Source of the DNA: JBCCJA01 sp039045975
Lineage (GTDB): Bacteria; Planctomycetota; Planctomycetia; Planctomycetales; Planctomycetaceae
Length of the DNA stretch: 64,000 nucleotides
Direction of reading: 5' to 3'
Assembly: GCA_039045975.1 (NCBI GenBank)
Contig: JBCCJA010000001.1
Coordinates: forward strand, 62,001 to 126,000
This document shows positions 24,536 to 33,577 of the stretch, piece by piece. The notes beneath the pieces were generated by a model. It was given only the letters and a program-made list of their open reading frames with translations, was not told the origin of the DNA and did no database searches. Numbering within the stretch: the first letter of the stretch is position 1; each line of letters starts with the position of its first letter. Both the position numbers and the translations under genes were made by a program.

Positions 24536-25684
24536 TTGCCGAAAAGCCCGACGCGACTGTCTATGTTTTGGACCACGGTGATCGCCTTTGCCCTGTTCGT
24601 CCTCCTAGGCGGCGTAGGGCTCTACGTCCCGGCGGCGTTGGTGGTCGTCGCGTTTTTCATGATTCGTAAGCGTGTGATCGCGTCGCGGAGGCTGGCAACA
24701 CTTTCGATGCTCGACGTCGCGTCGTCGCACGGCCTCCCGCTCGATGAAGCGTTTGAGGCGTATGCGGATAATTTCCGCGGCGGGCGGCGGGCGAAACTGC
24801 GAAAATTCGCCGATCGGATCGCGTCGGGCGGGTCACTCGCAGACGCCGTCGCGAAGGGCCGCGGACTATTGTCGGCGCGGGGACAATTAGCGGTCGCGGT
24901 CGGTGAAGAGACCGGAACGACGGCCGAGTCGATCGCGGCTGCGGCCGCGTGGGAGGCCGCCGCCGCGAAGGACGTCCTGGAAGACCGGTCCCATCTCGGC
25001 TTCTATTTAATGGCGGTCGTCTGGATCTGTGCAAGCGTCGTCGGATTCATCAATTTTTATATTGTGCCGAAGTACCGGGAAATATTTAACGGATTCGGGA
25101 CCGAGCTGCCGCCGTCGACGACCTGGCTCATCGACTGGCACGACTCGCCTCTGGCGCAGGAACTCGTCAAGCTCGCAACGCTTTGCACTTTAATCGCGTA
25201 TTTCTTTGTGTGGCGACGGCGTGACGCCCCGTCGGCAGTGTTCGGGCTGTTCGGCGGCCTCCGCCCGAAACTCTTTACGGCCGAAATCTTGCGGCTGCTG
25301 GCGGTGACCGCCGACGCGTCTAAGCCGACCGCGGTGACCTTCGATGCGATCGCAAAACACCACCGCAACGGCTGGATACGCCGCAGAATGCGGTGGGCCG
25401 TGCGGGCCGTTACGGCCGGCGAGTCCGAATGGGATGCGTTGTTTCGAGCCGGTCTGATCAGCCGGGCCGAGTCGGCGTCACTCGACGCGGCGACGCGGTC
25501 GGGCACGCTGCCCGACACCTTGCGGCGGTTCGCCCGCCGGCGGGACGCCGACGACCGGGCGGGACGACTGCTCGCCGCCGAATACGTCAGGCCGGCCGTG
25601 ATCGGCTTCTTTGCGATCGTCGTCGGACTCATCGCCGTCGCGATCCTCGCGCCGCTGATTAAGGTTATCGAGGATTTATCATGA
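24536..25684 (+). CDS. GspF-like inner-membrane protein, third of three
   Basis: 382 residues from TTG 24536, directly after the previous stop; ATG 24563 is an equally likely start. Unlike its two relatives it opens with a hydrophobic hairpin (FALFVLLGGVGLYVPAALVVVAFF). T2SF features follow: FADRIASGGSLADAVAKG, a helix, then VPKYREIFNGFGTELPPST, the GspF motif. A second half ends in VVGLIAVAILAPLIKVIEDLS. The charged region RRMRWAV precedes the last helices. It overlaps the first pseudopilin gene by ATGA. Confidence 0.85.
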   Translation: MPKSPTRLSMFWTTVIAFALFVLLGGVGLYVPAALVVVAFFMIRKRVIASRRLATLSMLDVASSHGLPLDEAFEAYADNFRGGRRAKLRKFADRIASGGSLADAVAKGRGLLSARGQLAVAVGEETGTTAESIAAAAAWEAAAAKDVLEDRSHLGFYLMAVVWICASVVGFINFYIVPKYREIFNGFGTELPPSTTWLIDWHDSPLAQELVKLATLCTLIAYFFVWRRRDAPSAVFGLFGGLRPKLFTAEILRLLAVTADASKPTAVTFDAIAKHHRNGWIRRRMRWAVRAVTAGESEWDALFRAGLISRAESASLDAATRSGTLPDTLRRFARRRDADDRAGRLLAAEYVRPAVIGFFAIVVGLIAVAILAPLIKVIEDLS

Positions 25685-26097
25685 CAGATCACGGCCACGA
25701 CCGACCGCGGCGACGCGGCTTCACTGTCGTGGAGTTAATAATCACACTCACGGTTCTAGCGGTTGCGGCCGGGACGCTCGTTCCGCTCATGCTCGAGATC
25801 GCCGGCAAACAGGCAGACCTCGTCGACCGGGCGAAGGCAAGGCAGTTCGCGTTGAACGTCGTCGAGCGTCTGCGTGCCGCCGCGCCGGTCGACGGCGGTG
25901 ACGTCGCCGTCATCGCGGATGAGGCCGACGGTCAGGGGGAGCCGTCTGGCTGGGACGTCCGCTGCGATCCGATCGACACGCCGGCCGGCGAGGCGATACG
26001 GGTCGACGTCTCGGTCACGGCCACGGGGGAAGCGTTCCGCTTCAGGCCGATCGTCCTGACCGTGCACCTGCCGCGTATCGACGGGGGTGAGCAATGA
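25681..26097 (+). CDS. Minor pseudopilin-like protein (GspI/GspH type)
   Basis: 138 residues with a type IV prepilin leader: basic RPRRRG then FTVVELIITLTVLAVAAG, with cleavage after Gly and Glu at position +5 of the mature protein. The rest is a small beta-rich domain with VERLRAAAPVDGGD. GspI-like is favoured by gene position, but the minor pseudopilin class cannot be fixed from the sequence. ATGA overlaps on both sides. Confidence 0.85.
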   Translation: MTDHGHDRPRRRGFTVVELIITLTVLAVAAGTLVPLMLEIAGKQADLVDRAKARQFALNVVERLRAAAPVDGGDVAVIADEADGQGEPSGWDVRCDPIDTPAGEAIRVDVSVTATGEAFRFRPIVLTVHLPRIDGGEQ

Positions 26098-26618
26098 TGC
26101 GAGCTTTAAACGCCGCACACGGTCGGGGACGGGCCGCATACACGTTAATTGAAATGGTGTTGGTCGTCGGCTTGATCGCGGCGGCGTCTTCGGCGGCGGT
26201 CGGCCTGATGCGGACGGCGATGCGGGCCCACGCCCGGACGGAAGCCGCCTACGAGGAACATCACGCGGTCGAGAGCTTCGCGGAGCATTTCCGCCGGGAC
26301 GTCGCGGGCGGTGATTCGTCAGACATCGACGTCGGGAACGAAGGCAGTCGGCTCGTCTTAGCGGCAGAGGACACGGCCCGTATCGCATACGCGACGGAAG
26401 CAGACGGGATCGCTCGTCTGGAAACGTCCACGGACGGCGCCATGCGGAGTGAACTTTATACGCTACCGATTTCGGTCACGGCGGCGTTCGGGATCGACCG
26501 ACGGAACGGGCTTGTCACCGTTCATTTAGTGCGGTCGGACGCCGCGACGGTCTCCGAACGGTCCCGGTGGACCGGCACCGTGATCGAAGCCGCGGCCCGA
26601 CGCGGAGCGGTTCGATGA
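26094..26618 (+). CDS. Minor pseudopilin-like protein (GspJ type)
   Basis: 174 residues. The leader HGRGRAA is followed by YTLIEMVLVVGLIAAA, with Glu at the conserved +5 position; the residue before the predicted cleavage site is Ala instead of the usual Gly. The domain after the helix contains HHAVESFAEHFRRDV and a beta-rich C-terminus, as in GspJ-type minor pseudopilins. The start is ATG 26094 or the adjacent ATG 26097. Confidence 0.83.
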   Translation: MMRALNAAHGRGRAAYTLIEMVLVVGLIAAASSAAVGLMRTAMRAHARTEAAYEEHHAVESFAEHFRRDVAGGDSSDIDVGNEGSRLVLAAEDTARIAYATEADGIARLETSTDGAMRSELYTLPISVTAAFGIDRRNGLVTVHLVRSDAATVSERSRWTGTVIEAAARRGAVR

Positions 26619-27016
26619 CCCGAAAAACACAGGTCGGCAGACGCCGTGGCGCCGCACTGATTCTCGTGCTCGTCGCGATCACGGTGGCCGGCGGGATCAT
26701 CGTGACGCTGGTCAGCGGGCTGGTCGACGTCCTGCGGCAGTCGGAACACCTCGACGCACGCGCACAGGCGGCCGTGTGGGCCGTCGACCTGCTCGACAGG
26801 GCGGAACGGGCCGCAGCCCGAGACCCGGCCTATCCAGGCGAGACGGTCAAGATCACGTCGGCCGATTGGACGCAGGACTATTCGGCCCGCGGTGAAATCA
26901 CCGTCAACAGGGAGAGCGGTTCGATGACAGTCACCGTCGTCTGTCCGTGCGACCGGACGCCGTTTCACAGACTCACACGCACACGCCCGTTCCGACCCGT
27001 CGAGGACCAGTCATGA
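26615..27016 (+). CDS. Short GspK-like protein
   Basis: 133 residues from ATG 26615, fixed by the ATGA overlap. The N-terminus VGRRRGAALILVLVAITVAGG resembles GspK, which lacks the +5 Glu of other pseudopilins. GspK proteins usually exceed 300 residues because of an inserted helical domain; that domain is absent here. GspK caps the pseudopilus tip, so a reduced tip is suggested. The C-terminus contains a CPC motif (VVCPCDRT) of unknown meaning. Confidence 0.72.
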   Translation: MTRKTQVGRRRGAALILVLVAITVAGGIIVTLVSGLVDVLRQSEHLDARAQAAVWAVDLLDRAERAAARDPAYPGETVKITSADWTQDYSARGEITVNRESGSMTVTVVCPCDRTPFHRLTRTRPFRPVEDQS

Positions 27017-27978
27017 CATGCCGTCCGTACACGGCCGCCCGCATCCGTCGCGGCTTCACGTTGATCGAACTGCTCGTCGTGATCGCGATCATCGCGATCC
27101 TCGTCGCGTTGCTGTTGCCGGCGGTCCAGCAGGCCCGCGAGGCGGCACGACGGACCACCTGCAAAAATAATCTGCGACAAATCGGGATCGCGTTGCACAA
27201 CTACGAGCACCAGTGGTCCGTACTGCCGATCGGCGTGACGAGCGAAGACGACCCGGTCGAAAACGACCGTGACGGCCGGGACGTCGGCTGGATGACGCGG
27301 CTGCTGCCTCATCTGGGCGAGGCCAACGCTTTCCGCGCGTTCGACTTCACGGCCGGCGCCTACGCCGAGAAGAACGCACGCGTGGCCGGCCATGTCATGG
27401 ACTGGGCGACGTGCCCCTCGGCACCGGTCAGCCCGGAGATTTTCGCCAGCGCCCCGTCGGCAGACGTTCAAGAATCTTTCGACGAGTTCGGACTCGCCCG
27501 CGCTTCCTATGCCGGCGTCTACAGCGGCAGCTTCGGGCCGATCACGGGAGAAAGCGACGGCCTGTTCATCTTAAACAAAAGCCTGTCGTATCACGAGATC
27601 GTCGACGGGGCGTCGAACACGCTCTTCGTCGGCGAAAAAATTATCGCCGACATGGACGACCGGGGCTGGGTCTCCGGGACGTCTTCGACGCTCAGGAACA
27701 CGGGCGTGCGGATTAACTTTTCTGTGACGGATTATGGGTACGGCCGTGAAGAAACCGCTTTCGCAGATTTGATCGCCGCCGAGCCCGCGGCACTGGAGAA
27801 ATTCGATGTGGAAATCCCCGGCGGGCAGATCGTCGGCGGGTTTTCGAGCTACCACCCGGGCGGCAGTCAGTTCGCGCTCGCAAGCGGTGCCGTCCGCTTT
27901 ATTTCGGAGAATATCAATCCGAACGTCTACACTCTGCTCGGCAGCCGCGCGGACCGAGAAATCGTCGACGAGTTTTGA
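27013..27978 (+). CDS. DUF1559 pseudopilin-like protein, last gene of the secretion operon
   Basis: 321 residues from ATG 27013 (ATGA overlap). A prepilin leader IRRG precedes FTLIELLVVIAIIAILVALL, then PAVQQAREAARRTTCKNNLRQ, which is the DUF1559 hallmark of planctomycetes. The C-terminal signature usually reads HPGGxxxxxADGS; here it is HPGGSQFALASGAVRF, so the Asp is missing. Its place after the minor pseudopilins suggests the major pseudopilin subunit of this apparatus. Confidence 0.93.
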   Translation: MTCRPYTAARIRRGFTLIELLVVIAIIAILVALLLPAVQQAREAARRTTCKNNLRQIGIALHNYEHQWSVLPIGVTSEDDPVENDRDGRDVGWMTRLLPHLGEANAFRAFDFTAGAYAEKNARVAGHVMDWATCPSAPVSPEIFASAPSADVQESFDEFGLARASYAGVYSGSFGPITGESDGLFILNKSLSYHEIVDGASNTLFVGEKIIADMDDRGWVSGTSSTLRNTGVRINFSVTDYGYGREETAFADLIAAEPAALEKFDVEIPGGQIVGGFSSYHPGGSQFALASGAVRFISENINPNVYTLLGSRADREIVDEF

Positions 27979-28021
27979 TGCCGCCCGGGTGGGGAGCATT
28001 TGCCCTCGACGTCGCAACAAG

Positions 28022-28044
28022 CGGCGATCGCTAACGCTTCGCCG
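28022..28044. terminator. Weak hairpin between convergent genes
   Basis: CGGCGA (28022-28027) and TCGCCG (28039-28044) can pair around an 11-base loop, 44 bases after the DUF1559 stop and before the convergent ankyrin gene stop. The sequence after it (GTCCTAAAACTTATT) is AT-leaning. This is a weak candidate. Confidence 0.25.
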
Positions 28045-28058
28045 GTCCTAAAACTTAT

Positions 28059-29537
28059 TCAGTCGTCCCACGCAGCCGCGGTGCGGCTACCGGCACGGAG
28101 TAGGGCGGCCTCGGTCGGCGGGGACGGCTTGAAAGACCCGGGCCGATAGCCGACCGCGATCCGCATCGGCGTCCAGCCGGCCCGGTTCTTGTGGTCCCAC
28201 CGATCGGGGTCCGCGCCGGAGGCGGCCAGCAGGTCGACGACGGCGGGAAAGTTGCGGTACGCGGCGCCGTGCATAGCCGTCTCTCGGTTCGAGTCGATGA
28301 CGTTGACGTCGGCCCCGAGCGAGACGAGGTAGGAAACGACGTCGCAGACTTCGTCTTCCGTCCCGGCCTCTTCACCGACGGCCTGCACGCCGACGCCGGC
28401 GGCCGCCATGAGCGGCGTGCAGCCTTCGGAGTTCGGCGTGTGCGGGTCGGCCCCGAGCGAAACTAGCAATTCGAGCAGTGGCCGGTCGGCCGTGCGGGCG
28501 GCGAGCAGTGCCGGCGTCGCCCCCTTCAGATTCAGTCTCGCCTTCGCGCGTTTGCCGCGGGCGACGGGCAGATTCAGGTCGGCCCCGGCGGCGACGAGGC
28601 GGCGGACGAATTCGAGTGAGCCGACTTCGCCCGACCCTCTTGGCTCCGGGTCGCCGCCCGGGTTGTCGCCGCGGCCCGCTTTCCGCGTCCAACTGATCGC
28701 GTGTAGGGGCGCGAACCCGCTGCGGAGGTCGTTCGGATCGGCCCCCCGCTCGACGAGCGTCAACGCCAGCTCGAAATGGCCGCTTTCGACCGCGAACAGC
28801 AGGGCCGCCGTCCCGCGACGCGGGGCCCGCGACTGGCCGCCCGACTTGAACCCCTCGCCCGGCTTCGTCGGCAGACCGACGTCCACGCCGCCGTCGAGCA
28901 GCGTCCGGACGACGTCGACACGCCCGTCGCGGGCCGCGAAGTGCAGGGCGTTCATGCCGCTGCGGGTCGCTTTATCAGCGTCGGCACCGGCGGCGAGCAA
29001 GGCGGCGACGACGTCGCCGTGACCGGCGGACGCGGCCCACATCAAAGCCGTCTGTCGTGAGGCCTCGGTCGCGTCGATGTCGACCCCGCGTCCGAGGAGC
29101 AGCGTGACCGTGGCGACACTGCCGGCGCGGGCGGCGGTCATCAGCGGGCGTTCGCCGCCGGCCAAGGCCGCATCCGGGTCGGCCCCGCCTTCGAGCAACG
29201 CGGCGACGGCGTCGGCGTGCCCGTGCATGCAGGCCAGGCGGAGCGGTCGCACGCCGTATCGGTTTTCCGCCGACACGTCGGCCCCGGCCGCAATGAGCCG
29301 CGCGACGATCGCGTCACGACCGGCGAACGCGGCGTAGTGCAGGGCGGTCGTCCCGTCCGGCCGCGTCGTCGTCGGATCGGCCCCGGCCTCAAGCAAGCTG
29401 CCCACGGTCGCCCACTCGCCCCGCGAAGCCGCGGCGGGGAGTTCGGGACGATCCGCGTCGTGAACGTCGACGACTTCGCCGGCTGTTAGGACGCCGGTCA
29501 CCGAAAGTGCCAGCGCCAGAATCGCGAGCGTCCTCAC
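28059..29537 (-). CDS. Secreted ankyrin-repeat protein
   Basis: 492 residues with a signal peptide (TLAILALALSVTGVLTAG). About ten ankyrin repeats of the form DGTTALHYAAFAGRDAIVARLIAAGADV run from residue 30 to 460. Two repeats are interrupted by insertions rich in Gly, Arg and Pro (near 230 and 300). Its start overlaps the stop of the DUF1552 gene (ATGA), so it is co-expressed with the DUF1552 and heme-c proteins. Ankyrin repeats bind proteins; the periplasmic partner is unknown but may be these neighbours. Confidence 0.9.
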   Translation of the reverse strand: MRTLAILALALSVTGVLTAGEVVDVHDADRPELPAAASRGEWATVGSLLEAGADPTTTRPDGTTALHYAAFAGRDAIVARLIAAGADVSAENRYGVRPLRLACMHGHADAVAALLEGGADPDAALAGGERPLMTAARAGSVATVTLLLGRGVDIDATEASRQTALMWAASAGHGDVVAALLAAGADADKATRSGMNALHFAARDGRVDVVRTLLDGGVDVGLPTKPGEGFKSGGQSRAPRRGTAALLFAVESGHFELALTLVERGADPNDLRSGFAPLHAISWTRKAGRGDNPGGDPEPRGSGEVGSLEFVRRLVAAGADLNLPVARGKRAKARLNLKGATPALLAARTADRPLLELLVSLGADPHTPNSEGCTPLMAAAGVGVQAVGEEAGTEDEVCDVVSYLVSLGADVNVIDSNRETAMHGAAYRNFPAVVDLLAASGADPDRWDHKNRAGWTPMRIAVGYRPGSFKPSPPTEAALLRAGSRTAAAWDD

Positions 29538-30877
29538 AGCGTCACGGGCTCGAAAATCTCATCGGCCGTGCCTTCGCTGTCGGCAAAGGCGTCGACCTCG
29601 ACGCCGACGCCCTGCAGTAACGACAGATGGACGTTCGCGAGCGGCGTGTGCTTCGGGAACACGACGTGACGACCGCCCGCGGCCCCCGATTTTCCGCCGG
29701 CGACGAGGATCGGCAGGTCGGTGTGGTCGTGCTTGTCGGGGTCGCCCATGCCGCTGCCGTAGAGCAGCGCCGAGTGTTCCAACAGCGTCCCGTCGCCCTC
29801 GGGCGTCGCGGCGAGCGACGCGACGAACTCCGCGAACAACGAGACGTGGAAGCGATTGATCTTCGCGACCTTCTCCAGCTTCTCGGGGTCGTGGCCGTGG
29901 TGCGTCGTCGGATGATGCGACTCCGGGACGCCGACCTCCGGATAGCTGCGGGTGCTCGCTTCGCGGGCCAACTGGAACGAGACGACCCGCGTGATGTCGC
30001 CTTGGAAGGCGAGCCGCTGCATGTCGAACATCAGCTTGGCGTGGTCGGCGTATGACGCCGGGGCACCGAGCGGACGGTCGAGGTCGGGCAGCGGGTTTTC
30101 GTCGATTCCGGCTTCGGCCCGTTCGACGCGGCGTTCGACGTCGCGGATCGACTCGACGTACTCGTCGACCTTGTCGCGGTCGGCGGGACCGAGCCGGCCC
30201 TTCAGCCGCCGCATCTCGTCGGCGACGGCGTCGAGCAGGCTGCCGCGGCGGGCGAGCACCTGACGCCGTTCTTCGGGCGATCCGCCGTCGCCGAAGAGCG
30301 TCTCGAAGACGACCCGCGGGTTCGCCTCGGACGGCAGCGGCGTCGTCGGCGACGACCACGCGAGGTTGTTCTGGTAGACGCAGGCGTAGCCGTTGTCGCA
30401 CTGACCGATGTTGGTCAGCGAGTCCATCGCGAGTTCCAGCGACGGCAGCTGCGTCCGGCCGCCGATCACGCCCGCGGCGATCTGGTCGACGGTCGTGCCG
30501 TTGCGGTAGTCGGCGCTCTCGGTCCGCTTCGCGCGGCTGGCCGACAGGAAGGTCGAATTCGACGTCGCGTGCGAACCCGGGTAGGCGTTCCGCAGTTCCG
30601 TGCCCGAGACGACCGTCAGGTTCTCTTTGACGCCTTCGAGGGGCTCCAACGCGAAGGGCAGAGCGCCGAGCTTTCCCTCGCTTTCAGGCGTCCAACGGGC
30701 CGGGTTGAAGCCCATCGGCACGTACGTGAAGGCCAGCCGCTTCAGCCGACCCGGTGCGGCCGCCGTTTTCGACGCGGCGGTTGCGGCGGGGACCATCGCG
30801 TCGAGCAGCGGCAGCGTGAACGCGGTCCCGGCCCCACGGAGCAGCGTGCGGCGGTCGAGCGCGAGTCGGCGGAGCAT
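29534..30877 (-). CDS. DUF1552 protein, Tat-exported partner of the heme-c protein
   Basis: 447 residues with a twin-arginine leader (LDRRTLLRGAGTAFTLPLLDAM). The DUF1552 family signature of clustered histidines is present as SHHPTTHHGHD, and LLYGSGMGDPDKHDHTDLP near the end may be a metal-binding site. The activity of this planctomycete family is unknown; it is almost always encoded beside a DUF1592-type heme-c protein, as here. It sits between that gene (56 bases) and the ankyrin gene (overlap). Confidence 0.92.
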   Translation of the reverse strand: MLRRLALDRRTLLRGAGTAFTLPLLDAMVPAATAASKTAAAPGRLKRLAFTYVPMGFNPARWTPESEGKLGALPFALEPLEGVKENLTVVSGTELRNAYPGSHATSNSTFLSASRAKRTESADYRNGTTVDQIAAGVIGGRTQLPSLELAMDSLTNIGQCDNGYACVYQNNLAWSSPTTPLPSEANPRVVFETLFGDGGSPEERRQVLARRGSLLDAVADEMRRLKGRLGPADRDKVDEYVESIRDVERRVERAEAGIDENPLPDLDRPLGAPASYADHAKLMFDMQRLAFQGDITRVVSFQLAREASTRSYPEVGVPESHHPTTHHGHDPEKLEKVAKINRFHVSLFAEFVASLAATPEGDGTLLEHSALLYGSGMGDPDKHDHTDLPILVAGGKSGAAGGRHVVFPKHTPLANVHLSLLQGVGVEVDAFADSEGTADEIFEPVTL

Positions 30878-30932
30878 GTGAGTCGTCTCTGCAGGTTTGC
30901 GGTGTGGCTGGCGACGCGACTGCGGGAAGAGC

Positions 30933-33386
30933 TTACTCGCCCGACGCGACCGATCCGAGTTTTTTCATGCGATCGGGATCGCGGGCGGTGTTCATGACGA
31001 ACGGCCGACTGGTCACGAGGCCGCAGACGAGTTCCGAAAAACGGTATTCGTCGGCGGCGGCCCGACGCACGGCGGCCCGCACCGCCGGCATGTCGGCCGG
31101 CCCGAGCCCGCGGCCGAGGCCGAACGTGAGCAACTTCTCTGCGAGCGTCGCGACGAAGACCTCGGGGCGTTTGAGCACGAACTGTTCGAGCCCGGCGACG
31201 TCGGTGACCGCGGTCCCGTCGGGTAGCACGCCGGAGGCGTCGATCCGCGTCTCGTCGTCCCGCGTCCGCCAGCGGCCGATGGCGTCGAAGTTTTCGAGCG
31301 ACAGGCCGATCGGATCCATCAGGTCGTGGCAGCCGGCACAGGCGACGTCCGCCCGGTGACGCTCGAGCCGGTCGCGGAGCGACATCGCTGCGGCGGCCGA
31401 CTTCTCTTCCAGGTCGGGCACGTCGGGCGGCGGGGGCGGGGGCACGATGCCGAGGATGTTCTTGAGCACCCAATAACCGCGGATCGTCGGCGACGTCCGC
31501 GTCCCGTACGAGGTCACGGCCAGCACGCCGCCGTGACGCAGAAGCCCGCCGCGGCCGGCGGCGTCGTCCGAGTCGATCCGGCGGAAGTGGTCACCGCGGA
31601 CGCCGCGGATGCCGTAATGCCCCGCCAGCCGCTCGTTCACGAACGTGAAGCCGGGATCGATCAGATCGAGCACGCCGCGGTCCTCGCGGATCACGGTGCC
31701 GACCAACGCCTCGGTTTCGCGTCGCATCGCCTGTCGCAAGTTGTCGTCGAAGTCGACGAACCGCCGCATGTCGGGATGAAAGGTCTTCAGGTTCCGCAGA
31801 TGCAGCCACTGCGACGCGAAGTTGTCGACCAACGCGGCCGACCGCGGGTCGGCGAGCATCCGTCGCGTTTGGGCCTCCAGGACTCGCGGGTCGGCCAGTT
31901 CCCCGGCCTCGGCCGCCGCGAGCAGCTCTCCGTCGGGCAGGCTGCTCCACAAGAAAAAGGAGAGCCGCGAGGCCAGTTCGAGGTCGGAAATCCGATAGAC
32001 GCCCCGGTCATCGACGCGGCCGGACGGGCTCTCGACGCGGAACAAAAAGTGGGGGCTGACGAGGACCGCGGTCAGGGCCCGCTCGATCCCCGATTCATAG
32101 CCGCCCTCCGCATAGCCTTCCTCGAACATCCGCAACGGAACAGCGAGGTCGGACGCGTCGACCGGTCGGCGATACGCGAGGCGCAACAGAGTCCCGAGCG
32201 TCTCCGCCGCCGCGGCCGCGGGAGGTTCACCCGGGGCCGGCCGCCGCGTGAGTAGCCGCTCACGGCTGGCGGTCGGACCGACTTTTCCGTCGTCGAGCGG
32301 CCCGGCGACCGACAGTTCGAGGACCGCGGGCCGCTGTCGCGGGTGACGGTGCCGGTTGAAGGACGCGGCGAAAGGCTGCCGTTTGATCTCCAGCAGGGAG
32401 TCATTTTTCAGGACGAAGGTGACGCCGAGGTCATGGTCGCCGGGCGGGACTTCGATGTCGGCCCACAGGTGGCTGTCGACGTCCGAGAAGTCGCGATCGA
32501 GCAGGTCGCCGCGTCGCCCCCGCTGCGGCGGCTCGACCGTAAATTGGCGGACCGGCACGCCGTCGACGAGCAGGTCGAGCTCGTGCGAGCCGAACAGGCC
32601 TTCAACTTTCTCGTCGCGGTCACGGGCGAGGCGGACGCGGAAGCGGTACGTGCCGCCCCGCGTGAAGCGATGCGTGAACAGCCCGCCGCCGCGTGTGCCG
32701 AAGGGCAGGCCGTCGACATGGCCGTCCTGCGTCCGGTCGGGCGGGAGCCGGAAAGTCACCCCGTCCGGACCTGACAGGCTCGCGCCGACCGCCTTCCGGG
32801 CGACCTGCTCGGCGACGGCGACGTAGCGGCTCAGCAACGTCGGCGACAGTTCTCCGACCGTGACGTTGTCGAAGCCGTGCGACGACGCGTCGGCCGGCAG
32901 CAGCTCTTCGACATCGACGTCGAACCCGATGAGGTCGCGTACCGCGTTGCGGTATTCGGTCCGCGTCAGCCGGCGGACGGTCGCGACGTGACCGGGCCGC
33001 GGGAACCGCTCGGCGTGGCCGTCTAGCAGCTCTTCGAGGGCCGCGACAGCGGCCGCGTATTCCGTTTCATTCGGCCGGTCGTAGTCGACGGGCGGCATCT
33101 GGCGTGCCCTCAGACGACGCCACATCGACTCGACGGCGGCCGGGTCCCAATCGGCCTCCGAATAGCCGGACAGCGGGGGGACCGACTCAAGGTCAAAGCC
33201 GCCCGGAGGATCGTCGGCGTGATGGCAGTCCAGACAGGACGATTCGATCAGTTCGGCGACGACGGCCGCAGGACCGATCGCATCGGCGGCAGAGGCCGTT
33301 CGTCCGCAAACCAGGCCTAGAACGAGACCTGCTAAGCCGCGAATGATCCAAAACGTCGGCGGAAAGGGACGACCACGGTGAGCCAT
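30933..33386 (-). CDS. Secreted heme-c protein with DUF1587/1595/1592/1588/1585 domains
   Basis: 817 residues. A signal sequence (LAGLVLGLVCGRTASA) precedes a heme-c motif CLDCH (C51, C54, H55) and RARQMPP. The planctomycete domain series then follows: VRRLTRTEYRNAVRDLIG (DUF1587), a beta-rich middle, LRLAYRRPVDASD (DUF1595), ISDLELASRLSFFLWSSLPD (DUF1592), TSPTIRGYWVLKNILG with a second heme-type motif CAGCHDLMDPIG (DUF1588), and a DUF1585 end. It is presumably an exported electron-transfer or redox enzyme; substrate unknown. First gene of a three-gene operon. Confidence 0.93.
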   Translation of the reverse strand: MAHRGRPFPPTFWIIRGLAGLVLGLVCGRTASAADAIGPAAVVAELIESSCLDCHHADDPPGGFDLESVPPLSGYSEADWDPAAVESMWRRLRARQMPPVDYDRPNETEYAAAVAALEELLDGHAERFPRPGHVATVRRLTRTEYRNAVRDLIGFDVDVEELLPADASSHGFDNVTVGELSPTLLSRYVAVAEQVARKAVGASLSGPDGVTFRLPPDRTQDGHVDGLPFGTRGGGLFTHRFTRGGTYRFRVRLARDRDEKVEGLFGSHELDLLVDGVPVRQFTVEPPQRGRRGDLLDRDFSDVDSHLWADIEVPPGDHDLGVTFVLKNDSLLEIKRQPFAASFNRHRHPRQRPAVLELSVAGPLDDGKVGPTASRERLLTRRPAPGEPPAAAAAETLGTLLRLAYRRPVDASDLAVPLRMFEEGYAEGGYESGIERALTAVLVSPHFLFRVESPSGRVDDRGVYRISDLELASRLSFFLWSSLPDGELLAAAEAGELADPRVLEAQTRRMLADPRSAALVDNFASQWLHLRNLKTFHPDMRRFVDFDDNLRQAMRRETEALVGTVIREDRGVLDLIDPGFTFVNERLAGHYGIRGVRGDHFRRIDSDDAAGRGGLLRHGGVLAVTSYGTRTSPTIRGYWVLKNILGIVPPPPPPDVPDLEEKSAAAAMSLRDRLERHRADVACAGCHDLMDPIGLSLENFDAIGRWRTRDDETRIDASGVLPDGTAVTDVAGLEQFVLKRPEVFVATLAEKLLTFGLGRGLGPADMPAVRAAVRRAAADEYRFSELVCGLVTSRPFVMNTARDPDRMKKLGSVASGE

Positions 33387-33577
33387 TATGTCGTGAAAAT
33401 TAGCAAATGACGCATCGACACACCAGAATGCGTTGCCACCGAGAGCGACGCCGCCGGCAATCCGTCTGATCCCATGTGATCAGCCGTCCGAGACGGCACG
33501 ACCGGCTTTCCGTTCGCCCGCAATTCAACCGCGAACACCTGTTCGAAGAATCCCTTCCACGACCGACACGCCGATTC

